A DNA stretch of 39,428 nucleotides from JBGTCD01 sp041749015 (GCA_041749015.1 JBGTCD010000063.1:1-39428), one strand, 5' to 3'. Shown: positions 24,037 through 33,105, counted from the stretch's first letter. Program-made: numbers and translations. The notes: generated from the letters alone by a model not told the origin.

Positions 24037-24981
24037 ATGTTCATACGTATTCTGATTATTACGCTGATTTTACCGATTATTTATGGCTGCAACCCGGAGC
24101 CTGCATCGGATATCAAATTAACCCCTGATCCCGTCATCACACTCCTAGGCGGGGTGATTCATCCGCCTGCGAGCCCTCAGGAGCCACCCTCACCCCATGA
24201 TTCGTTGTATCAAATTGCTTTGACTCAATTTGAAAAAGATCCTACCGAAGAGCATTATATCTGGCTGGGGCGCAGAAAAGCATATCTGCAGCATTATCAT
24301 GAGGCCATTGACATTTTTTCGCAGGGGCTTGAAAAATATCCCGATTCCTACCGCCTGTACAGGCACCGTGGCCACCGGTACATCAGCACCCGGCAGTTGG
24401 ACCTTGCCATTGAGGATTTTCAAAAGGCTGCAGCCTTAGCGGCTGATAAGCCCCTGGAGACTGAGCAGGATGGGGTGCCCAACCGCCTAAATATTCCCTT
24501 ATCCAACACACATTTTAATATTTATTATCATTTGGGACTAGCCTTTTACCTCCAGGGTGAATACGATAAGGCCATAGAAGCTTACGAGACCTGTATGGAA
24601 TACTCCAAAAATGTAGACCTGCTGGTAGCCACGGTAGATTGGCTTTACATGTCCTACAGAAGGGTGGGGGCTAATGACAAAGCTGAAGCACTCCTGGAAT
24701 TTGTAAAGCAGGATATGAAAGTTGTGGAAAATGAGTCCTATTTCAAAAGGATCATGATGTATCAGGGTTTTATCAATCCAAAGGATTTGCTAAATCCGGA
24801 TAAAGAATCGCCTACCTATGATCTGGACATGGCAACTCAGGGGTATGGGGTAGGTAATTTTTATTTAGCTGAGCAAGACACTACCAGGGCTCTCGAAGTT
24901 TTTAGTGAAGTAGTCAAGGGCAAGCAATGGGCAGCATTTGGGTATATTGCGGCCGAGGCGGACCTGGTGAAATTAAAATGA
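24037..24981 (+). CDS. TPR lipoprotein
   Basis: A 314-residue lipoprotein: hydrophobic signal peptide and lipobox IYGC with the lipidated Cys at 18, followed by a proline-rich linker (about 25-60). From about residue 65 it carries tetratricopeptide repeats, for example EEHYIWLGRRKAYLQHYHEA, GHRYISTRQLDLAIEDFQKA and YHLGLAFYLQGEYDKAIEAY. TPR proteins are scaffolds for protein contacts, here at a membrane. No enzymatic domain is seen, and the gene appears monocistronic, convergent with the Mpo1-like gene 7 bases further on. Confidence 0.8.
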   Translation: MFIRILIITLILPIIYGCNPEPASDIKLTPDPVITLLGGVIHPPASPQEPPSPHDSLYQIALTQFEKDPTEEHYIWLGRRKAYLQHYHEAIDIFSQGLEKYPDSYRLYRHRGHRYISTRQLDLAIEDFQKAAALAADKPLETEQDGVPNRLNIPLSNTHFNIYYHLGLAFYLQGEYDKAIEAYETCMEYSKNVDLLVATVDWLYMSYRRVGANDKAEALLEFVKQDMKVVENESYFKRIMMYQGFINPKDLLNPDKESPTYDLDMATQGYGVGNFYLAEQDTTRALEVFSEVVKGKQWAAFGYIAAEADLVKLK

Positions 24982-24988
24982 GGCTCCT

Positions 24989-25330
24989 TTACCTAATTTC
25001 TTCCTGCTTCCTTTTAGGATTAAATTTTTCTTTTCCAGTCAGCAAATGAAAGAAAAGAATAAAATCAGACGCCAGGCTATAACCGGGATATTGGAAGGTG
25101 GCTGGCTTGTTTTTTTCGAAGAAAAAATGACCTACCCATGCAAATCCATATCCTATCACAGGGATGAAGAGCAACCCCCACCAGGTTTGGGTCCATATTG
25201 ACCAGAACAACACCACAAATAATAAGGCCGTCCCTATGAAATGGAGGGTACGGCAAGTAGGATCCATATGTTCTTGAAGGTAGTAAGGGTAAAATTCCTT
25301 AAGGCTGTTATATCGTTTTTCAGCACTCAT
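24989..25330 (-). CDS. Mpo1-like (DUF962) membrane protein
   Basis: A 113-residue membrane protein matching the Mpo1/DUF962 family: SLKEFYPYYLQEHMDPTCRT, then LHFIGTALLF, and GYGFAWVGHFFFEKNKPATF with the conserved histidines that bind Fe(II). Yeast Mpo1 is an iron-dependent dioxygenase that shortens 2-hydroxy fatty acids by one carbon during phytosphingosine breakdown. Bacterial members are little studied, so this reaction is inference. About three membrane helices are apparent. It lies 7 bases after the upstream DUF2911 gene on the same strand, so the two are probably co-transcribed. Confidence 0.85.
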   Translation of the reverse strand: MSAEKRYNSLKEFYPYYLQEHMDPTCRTLHFIGTALLFVVLFWSIWTQTWWGLLFIPVIGYGFAWVGHFFFEKNKPATFQYPGYSLASDFILFFHLLTGKEKFNPKRKQEEIR

Positions 25331-25337
25331 AGGATGG

Positions 25338-25877
25338 TTATTCTTCAGTTACAAACTCAAAAGGCACTTCCACGCTGGTCTTATCCCACATCATGATAAG
25401 ATCTCCGGATTCATTTTTACCGCGAAATTTTATGGTAAAAGGCTCGAAAACAGCATCCTGTATTGGAATCACAGGAACGGTAACCCTCAAAGCATCAAAC
25501 TCTTCATTATAATTATAGGCTCCCCATTGTCCCAGTTCTTTGTTGAAAATGATGGTCCAGGAGTCGGCCTCAGGGATGGAAAAAATGGTGTAGGTACCTT
25601 TTGCAAGTATTGAATCGCCTATTTCCAAATCAGTGGTGGTGGTGATCTCGGTGGCTTCATTGGCACCGGTACGCCATACCTTGCCATAGGGTACCAGGCT
25701 ACCAAATACTTCTCTGCCTTTTTTGTGCGGTTGCCCATAGGTGACCTTAACATAGTGGTTATCATATTTCATGGTAACAACTGAAATCGGGCTGGGCCGT
25801 GGTTTAACAGCATCCTGAGCCAGGCATGCAGTTACAGAAATTATCGTGCAGAGTAGAAAAAAACTTAATCGGTACAT
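25338..25877 (-). CDS. DUF2911-family exported protein
   Basis: A 179-residue protein with a signal peptide (about residues 1-20, ending CLAQDA). The mature part contains the DUF2911 hallmarks VTYGQPHKKGREVFGSLVPY, GKVWRTGANEATEI and KGTYTIFSIP. DUF2911 proteins are periplasmic or outer-membrane-associated beta-rich proteins of Bacteroidota with no known activity. The C-terminal part (MWDKTSVEVPFEF) is also typical. It is the first gene of a probable unit with the Mpo1-like gene, and diverges from a glycosyltransferase gene over 71 bases. Confidence 0.88.
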   Translation of the reverse strand: MYRLSFFLLCTIISVTACLAQDAVKPRPSPISVVTMKYDNHYVKVTYGQPHKKGREVFGSLVPYGKVWRTGANEATEITTTTDLEIGDSILAKGTYTIFSIPEADSWTIIFNKELGQWGAYNYNEEFDALRVTVPVIPIQDAVFEPFTIKFRGKNESGDLIMMWDKTSVEVPFEFVTEE

Positions 25878-25948
25878 TTTTTTGAAATTTTATTCTACCA
25901 ATTTAGCAAAAATTTTATTCTTTAAGGGGTGTTTTACTAAAATTTTAG

Positions 25949-26737
25949 ATGGGAAAATTGAGTTCCGGGTTGAAATTTGAAACAAAAGTAAGCGTGATTG
26001 TACCATGTTACAATCATGGTAAATTCCTTGAGGAAACCATAACCTCGGTAATCCGGTCAACACATCCCGCCATAGAGATCATTATTGTGGATGATGGCTC
26101 TAAGGATAACTCGATTGATATTGCTAAACAATTTGTCAGTAAATATCCCAATATTCGAGTTTTAACCCAGGCTAACAAGGGACCATCAGCAGCTCGAAAC
26201 TATGGTATTCGGGAATCATCTGGAAGCATTATACTGCCATTAGATGCAGATGATTTGATCAGCCCGGGCTATATAACCGAAGCGGTTCAGGTACTGGAAT
26301 CTAGGAAAGAAGTAAAAGTTGTTTATTGTAATGCTGAAAAGTTTGGCGCCAAAAAAGAACCCTGGAAGTTAAAACCATTCAGTCTGGGTAGTCTTGCCAA
26401 GGACAATATGATTTTTGTTAGTGCCATGTATCGCAAATCTGATTGGGCGGCCTGTGGCGGATATTCAGAAGATTTCGTCTGGGGCAGGGAAGACTGGGAA
26501 TTTTGGATTAAAATGCTAAAAGACGGCGGGGAGGTGGTCAGGCTGCCGCTCACAGGATTTTATTATCGTGTTCAGGGGCCATCCAGGCGAAAAAGTCATA
26601 AGAAGGGCAGTAAGAAAAAGCGCATTGACTACCTCAATGCAAAACATCCTGAGTTTTTTAAGGCTCAATTAAATGGGCCATTAAGGTATCAGCGCAGCCT
26701 TTCCAGATTAATCAATTTCTTTAGTGGGGGACATTAA
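25949..26737 (+). CDS. Glycosyltransferase family 2
   Basis: A 262-residue GT-A glycosyltransferase. VSVIVPCYNHGKFLEETITS opens the nucleotide-sugar-binding fold, IIIVDDGSKDNS is the conserved DDGS segment, and LPLDADDLISPGY contains the metal-binding DxD. WGREDWEFWIKMLKDGG holds the ED acid/base region. The C-terminus is basic (RRKSHKKGSKKKR), which may place it at the membrane. The sugar and acceptor cannot be told from sequence. The stop overlaps the stop of the next, convergent gene by three bases. Confidence 0.9.
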   Translation: MGKLSSGLKFETKVSVIVPCYNHGKFLEETITSVIRSTHPAIEIIIVDDGSKDNSIDIAKQFVSKYPNIRVLTQANKGPSAARNYGIRESSGSIILPLDADDLISPGYITEAVQVLESRKEVKVVYCNAEKFGAKKEPWKLKPFSLGSLAKDNMIFVSAMYRKSDWAACGGYSEDFVWGREDWEFWIKMLKDGGEVVRLPLTGFYYRVQGPSRRKSHKKGSKKKRIDYLNAKHPEFFKAQLNGPLRYQRSLSRLINFFSGGH

Positions 26738-27444
26738 ATTTTGTCCTTTCCCTCCCAAAACTTTTTGAAGTAATACTTAATAGGGTTGGAGTATTTGAGC
26801 TTTTTCCAGGGCCTGCTGCCATGAGCCCGGTGGATGACCGGCGTATCCATAAGGATGTAATTTTTAAACCCTAAGGCAATCGATTTTTTGGAGATATGGG
26901 TATCAAACCAATCCTTTGACTGGTCAAGGTCCTGGAAGCTGTAGCTTTTTAAAAATGGTAAAGACAGCAGGGTACAGCAAAAGCTCAGGCTCCGGTTCGT
27001 TTCAAAGTAGGTCTTTTTTACCTTTCTGAATTTTTCATAAGGAAAATTCACCTTACCCGCTTCGTCTGTAGTGATGGCACCTATTAGCCCTGCGTCTGCA
27101 TGATCTTTTTGAAATTGGATTAAATTGGAGATCGTTTCAGGACTCACCTCCACATCTGATTCTACAATGATCAAATGCCAGCCTGCCTCCAAAGCCTTTC
27201 GTTGGGCATCTTGTAGCACCAGCTTATAGTTTGGACTTGGAGTATTGGTAATATCTTCCAAATGAATGAGTTGAAAGCCAAACTTCTCCACACTTTCTTC
27301 CAGGGCCATTTTTGTTGCAGCATCACTGAAATCATTGTATACATGATGCGGCACCTTCAGGTCTGATTCAGCAATGGCTTTGATGGTTTTTATCGTATTG
27401 TCTATTGCATTTTTTACAGGGGTAATTACCAATACTGGGGCCAT
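26734..27444 (-). CDS. Glycosyltransferase-like protein (GT-A fold)
   Basis: A 236-residue protein; the ATG at 27444 is preferred over a TTG directly upstream. APVLVITPVKNAIDNTIKTI resembles the start of a GT-A fold, and WHLIIVESDVEVSPETI carries an ESDVE acidic motif where the metal-binding DxD would lie. The C-terminus has HRAHGSRPWKKL and a basic tail. There is no strong DDGS segment. It probably is a family-2-like glycosyltransferase acting on an unknown sugar. It faces a bona fide GT2 gene tail to tail with overlapping stops. Confidence 0.65.
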   Translation of the reverse strand: MAPVLVITPVKNAIDNTIKTIKAIAESDLKVPHHVYNDFSDAATKMALEESVEKFGFQLIHLEDITNTPSPNYKLVLQDAQRKALEAGWHLIIVESDVEVSPETISNLIQFQKDHADAGLIGAITTDEAGKVNFPYEKFRKVKKTYFETNRSLSFCCTLLSLPFLKSYSFQDLDQSKDWFDTHISKKSIALGFKNYILMDTPVIHRAHGSRPWKKLKYSNPIKYYFKKFWEGKDKI

Positions 27445-27550
27445 CAACGGGGGAATTTTATTGTATGCAAATTAAAATAAATAAATACGGGAAGGGAATT
27501 GTTGTGATAAAAAATTATAAGACCTAATATTGAATGAAGGAATTAGCCCA

Positions 27551-28033
27551 ATGGATAAACCCGAATTTGACGATATTTTTATGGAGCTGGCAGTCAACCT
27601 GGCTAAGCGCTCTCATTGTATTAAGCGGCATGTTGGTGCGGTGCTTACTAAGGAGACCAGAATAATTTCTATTGGCTATAACGGTCCTCCGGCAGGCACC
27701 CATAATTGTGATGAAGAATGGCCGGGGCAGGGGTGTCCCAGAGATTCCAAAGGGGGCTGCTCATTGGCCATCCATGCAGAGCAGAATGCCTTGCTTTATG
27801 CTGTCAAGAATAAGGCTACCGTAGAGGGTGCCACCCTTTACGTCACCCTGGCACCTTGTCTGGCTTGTGCAAGGATCATTTACACCATGGGGGTATCAAA
27901 GGTGATTTATCTTAATTCCTACGCGGAATTTAAAGGAATACCTTCGGATGAAGGGGTGGACTTTTTGCAAAAATTTGGTGTGACAGTGGTCAGGTATCAA
28001 GGTAGTATCACCCATGCTACGGAATTAACCTAA
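27551..28033 (+). CDS. dCMP deaminase (ComEB-like)
   Basis: A 160-residue zinc deaminase that converts dCMP to dUMP for dTTP synthesis. The ATG at 27551 gives MDKPEFDDIFMELAVNLAKR, the typical N-terminus, whereas a TTG at 27530 only adds an unconserved tail. H75-A-E77 supplies a zinc ligand and the proton shuttle, and P-C103-L-A-C106 the two zinc cysteines. GYNGPPAGTHNCDEE is the substrate-binding loop, with additional Cys/His residues (GCPRDSKGGC) of the structural zinc site known in related enzymes. Length and motifs are typical. Confidence 0.92.
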   Translation: MDKPEFDDIFMELAVNLAKRSHCIKRHVGAVLTKETRIISIGYNGPPAGTHNCDEEWPGQGCPRDSKGGCSLAIHAEQNALLYAVKNKATVEGATLYVTLAPCLACARIIYTMGVSKVIYLNSYAEFKGIPSDEGVDFLQKFGVTVVRYQGSITHATELT

Positions 28034-28072
28034 GGATTGTGTTAATGATCATTTCGTGCTAATTTGGTTTTT

Positions 28073-28429
28073 ATGAAAAATCCCAACATTAATAGAATCC
28101 ATTTTTTATCCGTAGGCTATTTTATCTTTAAATTTTTACTTCTCAACTTAATAACTCTTGGCACTACATTTTTTCTTTTAATACTTCGTAATGCCTTTGA
28201 ACAGACTGAAATACTTATAATTCGTTTTCCAATTGAAATGTTTGGGATAGCATTCGTTTTATCAAATTTCATTTATGTAATTGGAAACCTATTAGAATTT
28301 GTTCATACACGGTTTTGGAACAAACCATTTATTTTTAAGGATAATGAACGAAGAATGTTTAAAATGGGCATAATAATGATTGCCATCGTTCATAGTGCTG
28401 GAGTCATTATATATTTAATTAACTTTTGA
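28073..28429 (+). CDS. Small membrane protein of unknown function
   Basis: A 118-residue protein with three or four hydrophobic helices (about residues 12-38, 53-75 and 97-116). The ATG at 28073 is preferred; a TTG three codons upstream is also in frame. Charged segments such as EFVHTRFWNKPFIFKDNERR lie between helices. No family is recognised. It is AT-rich and lies 39 bases after the dCMP deaminase gene, so it may be co-transcribed or separate. Confidence 0.6.
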   Translation: MKNPNINRIHFLSVGYFIFKFLLLNLITLGTTFFLLILRNAFEQTEILIIRFPIEMFGIAFVLSNFIYVIGNLLEFVHTRFWNKPFIFKDNERRMFKMGIIMIAIVHSAGVIIYLINF

Positions 28430-28509
28430 CATCAGTCTAACAAAAATGCTCTATAGCTTCGGGGGAGGGAAAAAGGCAAGCTCGGGTTGGTGTTCCGACA
28501 AATTTTCAC

Positions 28510-28533
28510 AGCCCACTGTTTAAACCGTGGGCT
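28510..28533. repeat. REP-like palindrome / possible terminator
   Basis: AGCCCAC, T, GTTTAAAC, C, GTGGGCT: a 24-base palindrome with one mismatched pair. It lies 7 bases beyond the stop of the minus-strand gene at 28541 and about 80 bases after a plus-strand gene. A similar word is common between genes of Bacteroidota. No T-run follows on the plus strand. Confidence 0.6.
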
Positions 28534-28540
28534 CGACGGG

Positions 28541-28780
28541 TTATTTCAAAGCCTTTTCCAGGTCTTCAATAATTTTTTTAGATACGGAACGGTCTGCCTT
28601 CTTTTTCTGTGCTTTTAATACTTTCAAAGCCTCTTTTCCTTTTTCAATCAGACCCTTTGGGTTATTATCGTGAGTATAGCTACCCAAACACCACTCAAGT
28701 TCAGCGATTAGCTTTTCATTGCCTTTTAACTTCTGTAATTTTTCCTGAGCAGCTTTAGTCGCCTTTACAATGCCTTCCAT
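28541..28780 (-). CDS. Small helical protein of unknown function
   Basis: A 79-residue, lysine-rich protein beginning MEGIVKATKAAQEKLQKLKG; an in-frame TTG six bases upstream is less likely as start. It is almost wholly helical, with KLIAELEWCLGSYTHDNNPK in the middle and a charged C-terminal helix ending KKIIEDLEKALK. I recognise it only as the kind of small conserved hypothetical protein seen in Bacteroidota. No neighbour suggests a role. Confidence 0.65.
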   Translation of the reverse strand: MEGIVKATKAAQEKLQKLKGNEKLIAELEWCLGSYTHDNNPKGLIEKGKEALKVLKAQKKKADRSVSKKIIEDLEKALK

Positions 28781-28847
28781 AATCAATACTTTAATGCTAA
28801 CTGCTGCAAAATTACTACATTAAACTGATTACTGTATTACCAATTTA

Positions 28848-29870
28848 TTATATAATATTAACCTCTGTCTGAAGTTTGATGCTAAATTTTTTCAAGACAT
28901 CCTCCTGAATGTTTAAGGCCAAATCATAGATGTCACCACCTTTTCCAGAGCCATAATTGACCAAGACCAAGGCCTGATTTTTATGCACTCCAATATCCCC
29001 ATTGCGGTATCCTTTCCAGCCTGCCTTCTCTATCAGCCATCCGGCAGGGACCTTGATTTTAGAGTGGCCAACTGGATAACCAGGAATATCTAAAAAAGAG
29101 GATTTAAGTGCTTCATATTCCTGAATTGGGATTTCTGGATTTTTAAAAAAACTGCCTGCATTGCCTATTTGAGATGGATCGGGCAGTTTAGATTGTCGGA
29201 TTTTAATTACCGCATTACTCACACCCCGGATGTTCGGTTTTGAGACTTTCATGGCCTCCAGGGTCTCAGCGATAGCACCATATTCGGTATTGATCTTATG
29301 ATTGGTTTTAGTGAGCCGCAGGGTGACATTTGTGATGAAGTACCGGCCTTTTCCTTCATTTTTAAAGAAGCTGTCCCGGTACCCAAAATTACAATCCCGC
29401 GCATCGAAAGATTTTTCGACACCCGTATTCATTTCTACGGCCACAAGGTGATCAAATACAGATTCTAATTCTACCCCATAAGCACCGATATTCTGCATCG
29501 GTGCGGCCCCAATATTGCCTGGTATCAGGGATAGATTTTCTATTCCCCCTAGGTTTTGACTCAGACAATGCAGCACAAACTGGTGCCAGTTTTCACCGGC
29601 TCCTGCCTGCACCCAGACATGGTCAGGAGTAGATTTAATTTCAGCGATGCCCTTGATTTGATTGGCGATTACCAGGCCATCGAAATCACCGGTCAGCAAG
29701 ATATTGCTGCCACCACCTAGGATTAGCTTTTGATTATTTCTAAATGCCTTCTCCTGCCTCAAGTCCAAAAAGTCCTTTGCGGAAGCTATTGGCGCAAAAT
29801 ACCGGGCACTGGAATCGATTCCAAAGGTATTGAAAGTCTTGAGCGCAACATGTTCTTTTATGCGGGTCAA
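28848..29870 (-). CDS. murB: UDP-N-acetylenolpyruvoylglucosamine reductase (type I)
   Basis: MurB reduces UDP-GlcNAc-enolpyruvate to UDP-MurNAc with NADPH and FAD, the second committed step of peptidoglycan synthesis. The 340-residue protein has the FAD domain entry NTFGIDSSARYF, the flavin-binding LGGGSNILL, SLIPGNIGAAPMQNIGAYGV, and the proton-donor serine in GSFFKNP. The type I layout with its extended C-terminal domain (GWLIEKAGWKG, VHKNQALVLVNYG) is seen. The start is a TTG whose TTGA overlaps the stop of the symporter gene upstream, indicating translational coupling. Confidence 0.94.
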   Translation of the reverse strand: MTRIKEHVALKTFNTFGIDSSARYFAPIASAKDFLDLRQEKAFRNNQKLILGGGSNILLTGDFDGLVIANQIKGIAEIKSTPDHVWVQAGAGENWHQFVLHCLSQNLGGIENLSLIPGNIGAAPMQNIGAYGVELESVFDHLVAVEMNTGVEKSFDARDCNFGYRDSFFKNEGKGRYFITNVTLRLTKTNHKINTEYGAIAETLEAMKVSKPNIRGVSNAVIKIRQSKLPDPSQIGNAGSFFKNPEIPIQEYEALKSSFLDIPGYPVGHSKIKVPAGWLIEKAGWKGYRNGDIGVHKNQALVLVNYGSGKGGDIYDLALNIQEDVLKKFSIKLQTEVNII

Positions 29871-31642
29871 TTGATTTGTTCTTTATTGATGATTTTCAAA
29901 CTCCAAATTACGCCAATGCAAGAGATAATCGCAGCTAATCCGTAATAAAATCCCTCTTCAAATTTAAGAAACAGAAAAGAACCGGTAGCAAACAAGATGC
30001 TGTAAGCCATAATAATGGCACTCAACCAACCTACCAGCATGGCGAAGATATTGCCTGTTTGGTTCCCCGATTGGAAAGGTTTCCAAAACCCATCTGGCCT
30101 TACTTTTTTATAAAATCTTTCGAGTGTTTCGGTTTTCTCTGGTTTTGTCAAAAAGGTAGCCAACAGCCATGCAGCCGTGGTAAATACCAGAGTAAAAATG
30201 AATCCTTTGGGATTGATCAGGATGCCATCTTTCCAGGAAGGATCCCAGATGCTGAATACCCATTGGGTAAGCCCAAATCCGACAAAAGGAGCGATAGAGG
30301 CCACAATTTCGCTCCAAACATTGATGCGCCACCAATACCACCTTAGGATGAGCACCATCCCAAGCCCTGCGCCGCATTCGATGATAAATGCCCATACACC
30401 CGAAATACTTTCAAGCCTTGTAGTCACCCAAAGGGCACACAGAGCCAATACTATGGTGGCAATCCTGGATGCTGAAATGAGGACCTTTTGGGTTGCGGAG
30501 GGCCTGATAAATCGATGGTACACATCATTGATCAGATAGCTTGCACCCCAGTTGAGTTGGGTCGATATGGTACTCATATAGGCGGAAAAGAAAGCTACCA
30601 GCATGAGTCCTTTGAGACCAGTAGGGAGGTAGTCCCGCATGGCCAAAACGTATCCAAATCGGGCATCCTCACGCGGCAGGTCAGGATACAGCACCACAAC
30701 AGCCAGTGCCACCAGTATCCATGGCCAAGGCCTTATGCAAAAAAAACCTATTTGAAAAACCAGGACTGCAAGAGTGGATTGCTTTTCATTTTTCACCGAA
30801 AGCATCCTCTGGGCGATATAGCCACCTCCACCCGGCTCTGCTCCGGGATACCAGCTCGCCCACCATTGTAGTGCAGTGAATGCAAGAAAGCTCCCCAGGC
30901 TAAGGGTGAGGATGGTCGATGCGCCTTCCGCCGAACTAAATTGAAGGTCAGGAAAAAAATTAAAGGATTCGTCGGGCAGTTTTGCCTGCAATCCTGAAAG
31001 ACCACCAATGGCCTCACTATTGATGACCATAACGGCCAGCACGATACTGCCTGCCATGGCAATGATAAATTGAAAAAAATCGGTAATAACCACCCCCCTT
31101 AAACCTGCAAGGGTCACGTAAATCAAGACTATGCCCATGGCCAGGGCCACGTAGAAGATCAATTGGTGATCCGGAATATCAAAGAAAACTTTAAGCAATG
31201 CCATCAGGGCAAGATTCACCCATCCGATGATAAGGATATTGAGAAACCACCCAAAATGGAAAGCCCTGAATACCCGCAGCCACATAGCGGGTTTTCCGGA
31301 GTAGCGCATTTCTAAAAATTCCACATCGGTGACGACTCCGGCTCGCCTCCAAAGTCGTGCAAAGAAGAAAGCAGTGAGCATGCCGCCCGCAAGCATATTC
31401 CACCATATCCAGTTTCCGGAAACCCCATTCCAGGCCACTAATTCGGTCACCGCCAGTGGGGTATCTGCGGCAAAAGTAGTAGCCACCATCGATACCCCAG
31501 CCAGCCACCAGGAGAGGTTTCTGCCTCCCAAAAAATATTGTTCTATACTACTGGAAGCCTGTGATTTGAACCAAATGCCAATCCAGATTGTAAATGCGAC
31601 ATAAGCGATTATTATGGCCAGGTCCAGGAAATGCAGCTCCAT
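29867..31642 (-). CDS. Sodium:solute symporter (SSS family)
   Basis: A 591-residue inner-membrane transporter with about 13-14 hydrophobic segments. The ATG at 31642 begins MELHFLDLAIIIAYVAFTIW; the frame also opens at a TTG 30 bases upstream. YFLGGRNLSWWLAGVSMVAT is the conserved SSS segment of the first helices, and MLVAFFSAYMSTISTQLNWG carries the sodium-site serines. It lacks obvious sensor or regulatory fusion. The substrate cannot be told. It is the first gene of a two-gene unit with murB, an unusual pairing. Confidence 0.9.
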   Translation of the reverse strand: MELHFLDLAIIIAYVAFTIWIGIWFKSQASSSIEQYFLGGRNLSWWLAGVSMVATTFAADTPLAVTELVAWNGVSGNWIWWNMLAGGMLTAFFFARLWRRAGVVTDVEFLEMRYSGKPAMWLRVFRAFHFGWFLNILIIGWVNLALMALLKVFFDIPDHQLIFYVALAMGIVLIYVTLAGLRGVVITDFFQFIIAMAGSIVLAVMVINSEAIGGLSGLQAKLPDESFNFFPDLQFSSAEGASTILTLSLGSFLAFTALQWWASWYPGAEPGGGGYIAQRMLSVKNEKQSTLAVLVFQIGFFCIRPWPWILVALAVVVLYPDLPREDARFGYVLAMRDYLPTGLKGLMLVAFFSAYMSTISTQLNWGASYLINDVYHRFIRPSATQKVLISASRIATIVLALCALWVTTRLESISGVWAFIIECGAGLGMVLILRWYWWRINVWSEIVASIAPFVGFGLTQWVFSIWDPSWKDGILINPKGFIFTLVFTTAAWLLATFLTKPEKTETLERFYKKVRPDGFWKPFQSGNQTGNIFAMLVGWLSAIIMAYSILFATGSFLFLKFEEGFYYGLAAIISCIGVIWSLKIINKEQIN

Positions 31643-31862
31643 CAGAGGGAAAAAATTTTGTGCTAATTGCAAAAAATATCGGCTATTGGCAACAATTAGT
31701 CATTCATAACACAAAAATCCACTCTTGATCTAAAGCCATAAATGGTTAAAAGGAATAAATTAACTACCTTTATACCGTTAAAGCTTCCCCAAAGATTATT
31801 ATGAAATTTTGCTCTGAATTTTTGTGATTGCCGCCCTTTTTTAAAATTAAAATATTTGAAAT

Positions 31863-33098
31863 TTGACCTTTGAAGAATTACAATTAAATCCAACGCTGCT
31901 CAACTCATTGGAGATGATGGGTTTTAAAAATCCCACACCCATCCAGGAGCAGGCGATACCTCACATCCTTGATGGCAAAGACCTTATAGCATGTGCCCAG
32001 ACCGGTACAGGGAAGACTGGAGCATTTTTGCTGCCTATTATTCATAAAATCATCGATGATCCCGGGTACGATCATATTGATACCCTGATTATCACACCTA
32101 CAAGGGAACTTGCACAGCAGATAGACCAGCAAATGGAAGGGTTGGGTTACTATGGTGGCATTAGTTCGGTTGCTGTGTATGGTGGCGGAGATGGCTCTGC
32201 ATTTGAAAAAGAGCGGAAGGCCCTCTCTGAAGGCACCCATGTGGTGGTGGGGACTCCAGGCCGCCTTATTTCGCACCTGAATATGGGATATGTCAAAACC
32301 GGTAAAATCAGGCATCTTATTTTAGATGAAGCAGACCGCATGCTGGACATGGGTTTCAATGAGGACATCATGAAAATCATTTCGCATTTGCCTAAAGTAC
32401 GGCAGACGCTGATGTTTTCAGCTACCATGCCCCGTGAAATCAGGGACCTTGCAAGAAAAGTAATGCGGGAAGACCCGGTAGAAATAAGTCTTGCAGTTTC
32501 CAAACCTGCGGAGGGCGTCCTGCAGGGAGTGTTTTTTGTGTATGATAATCAAAAGATAGAGCTCATCAAGCACCTGCTCACAGCCAGGAAGGTGACTACA
32601 GTGATTGTATTCAGTGCTACCAAATCCAATGTAAAAGAAATTAATAAAACCTTGAAAAAGGAAGGGGTTAATTCTGAGGCTATCCACTCTGACCTGGAGC
32701 AGGCTGAACGGGAGGTAGTGCTGCGCAGGTTTAAAAACAGGGAAATCACAGTGCTTGTCGCTACCGACATCATGTCCCGGGGGATTGATATTGACGGGAT
32801 TGAGATCGTGATCAATTTTGATGCGCCCAATGAAGGGGAGGACTATATCCACCGTATTGGCCGGACCGCCAGGGCGGCGAGTAAGGGGATTGCCTTTACT
32901 TTTGTGAATGAAAAGGATATGGGTAAGTTAAAAACCATAGAAAGGCTGTTAGAAAAAGAAATACCCAGGATTAAAAACCCTGAGCATGTTGGGGAAGGTC
33001 CTGAATTCAGACCTGGTGCAAGCCGTTCTAATGGAAAGTTTTCTGGTAATAGACCTTTCAACCCCAAAAGATCAGGGAAATTTAAAAAATCAAGATGA
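31863..33098 (+). CDS. DEAD-box RNA helicase, RhlE-like
   Basis: A 411-residue ATP-dependent RNA helicase. An in-frame stop lies at 31857-31859 and the start is TTG at 31863, giving MTFEELQLNPTLLNSLEMMG, the usual N-terminus with Q-motif FKNPTPIQEQ. Walker A is AQTGTGKT, motif II ILDEADRMLDMGF, motif III SATMP; the second RecA domain has VATDIMSRGIDI and HRIGRTARA. The C-terminal 40 residues are basic and glycine/arginine-rich (SRSNGKFSGNRPFNPKR), typical of RNA-binding tails. It functions in ribosome assembly or RNA turnover, especially in the cold. Divergent from the symporter gene. Confidence 0.93.
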   Translation: MTFEELQLNPTLLNSLEMMGFKNPTPIQEQAIPHILDGKDLIACAQTGTGKTGAFLLPIIHKIIDDPGYDHIDTLIITPTRELAQQIDQQMEGLGYYGGISSVAVYGGGDGSAFEKERKALSEGTHVVVGTPGRLISHLNMGYVKTGKIRHLILDEADRMLDMGFNEDIMKIISHLPKVRQTLMFSATMPREIRDLARKVMREDPVEISLAVSKPAEGVLQGVFFVYDNQKIELIKHLLTARKVTTVIVFSATKSNVKEINKTLKKEGVNSEAIHSDLEQAEREVVLRRFKNREITVLVATDIMSRGIDIDGIEIVINFDAPNEGEDYIHRIGRTARAASKGIAFTFVNEKDMGKLKTIERLLEKEIPRIKNPEHVGEGPEFRPGASRSNGKFSGNRPFNPKRSGKFKKSR

Positions 33099-33105
33099 GT
33101 TCTGT

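Noticed and set aside
30059..30871. Several long plus-strand ORFs inside the symporter gene
   Set aside because: They are shadows of a membrane-protein gene on the other strand and lack protein-like composition.
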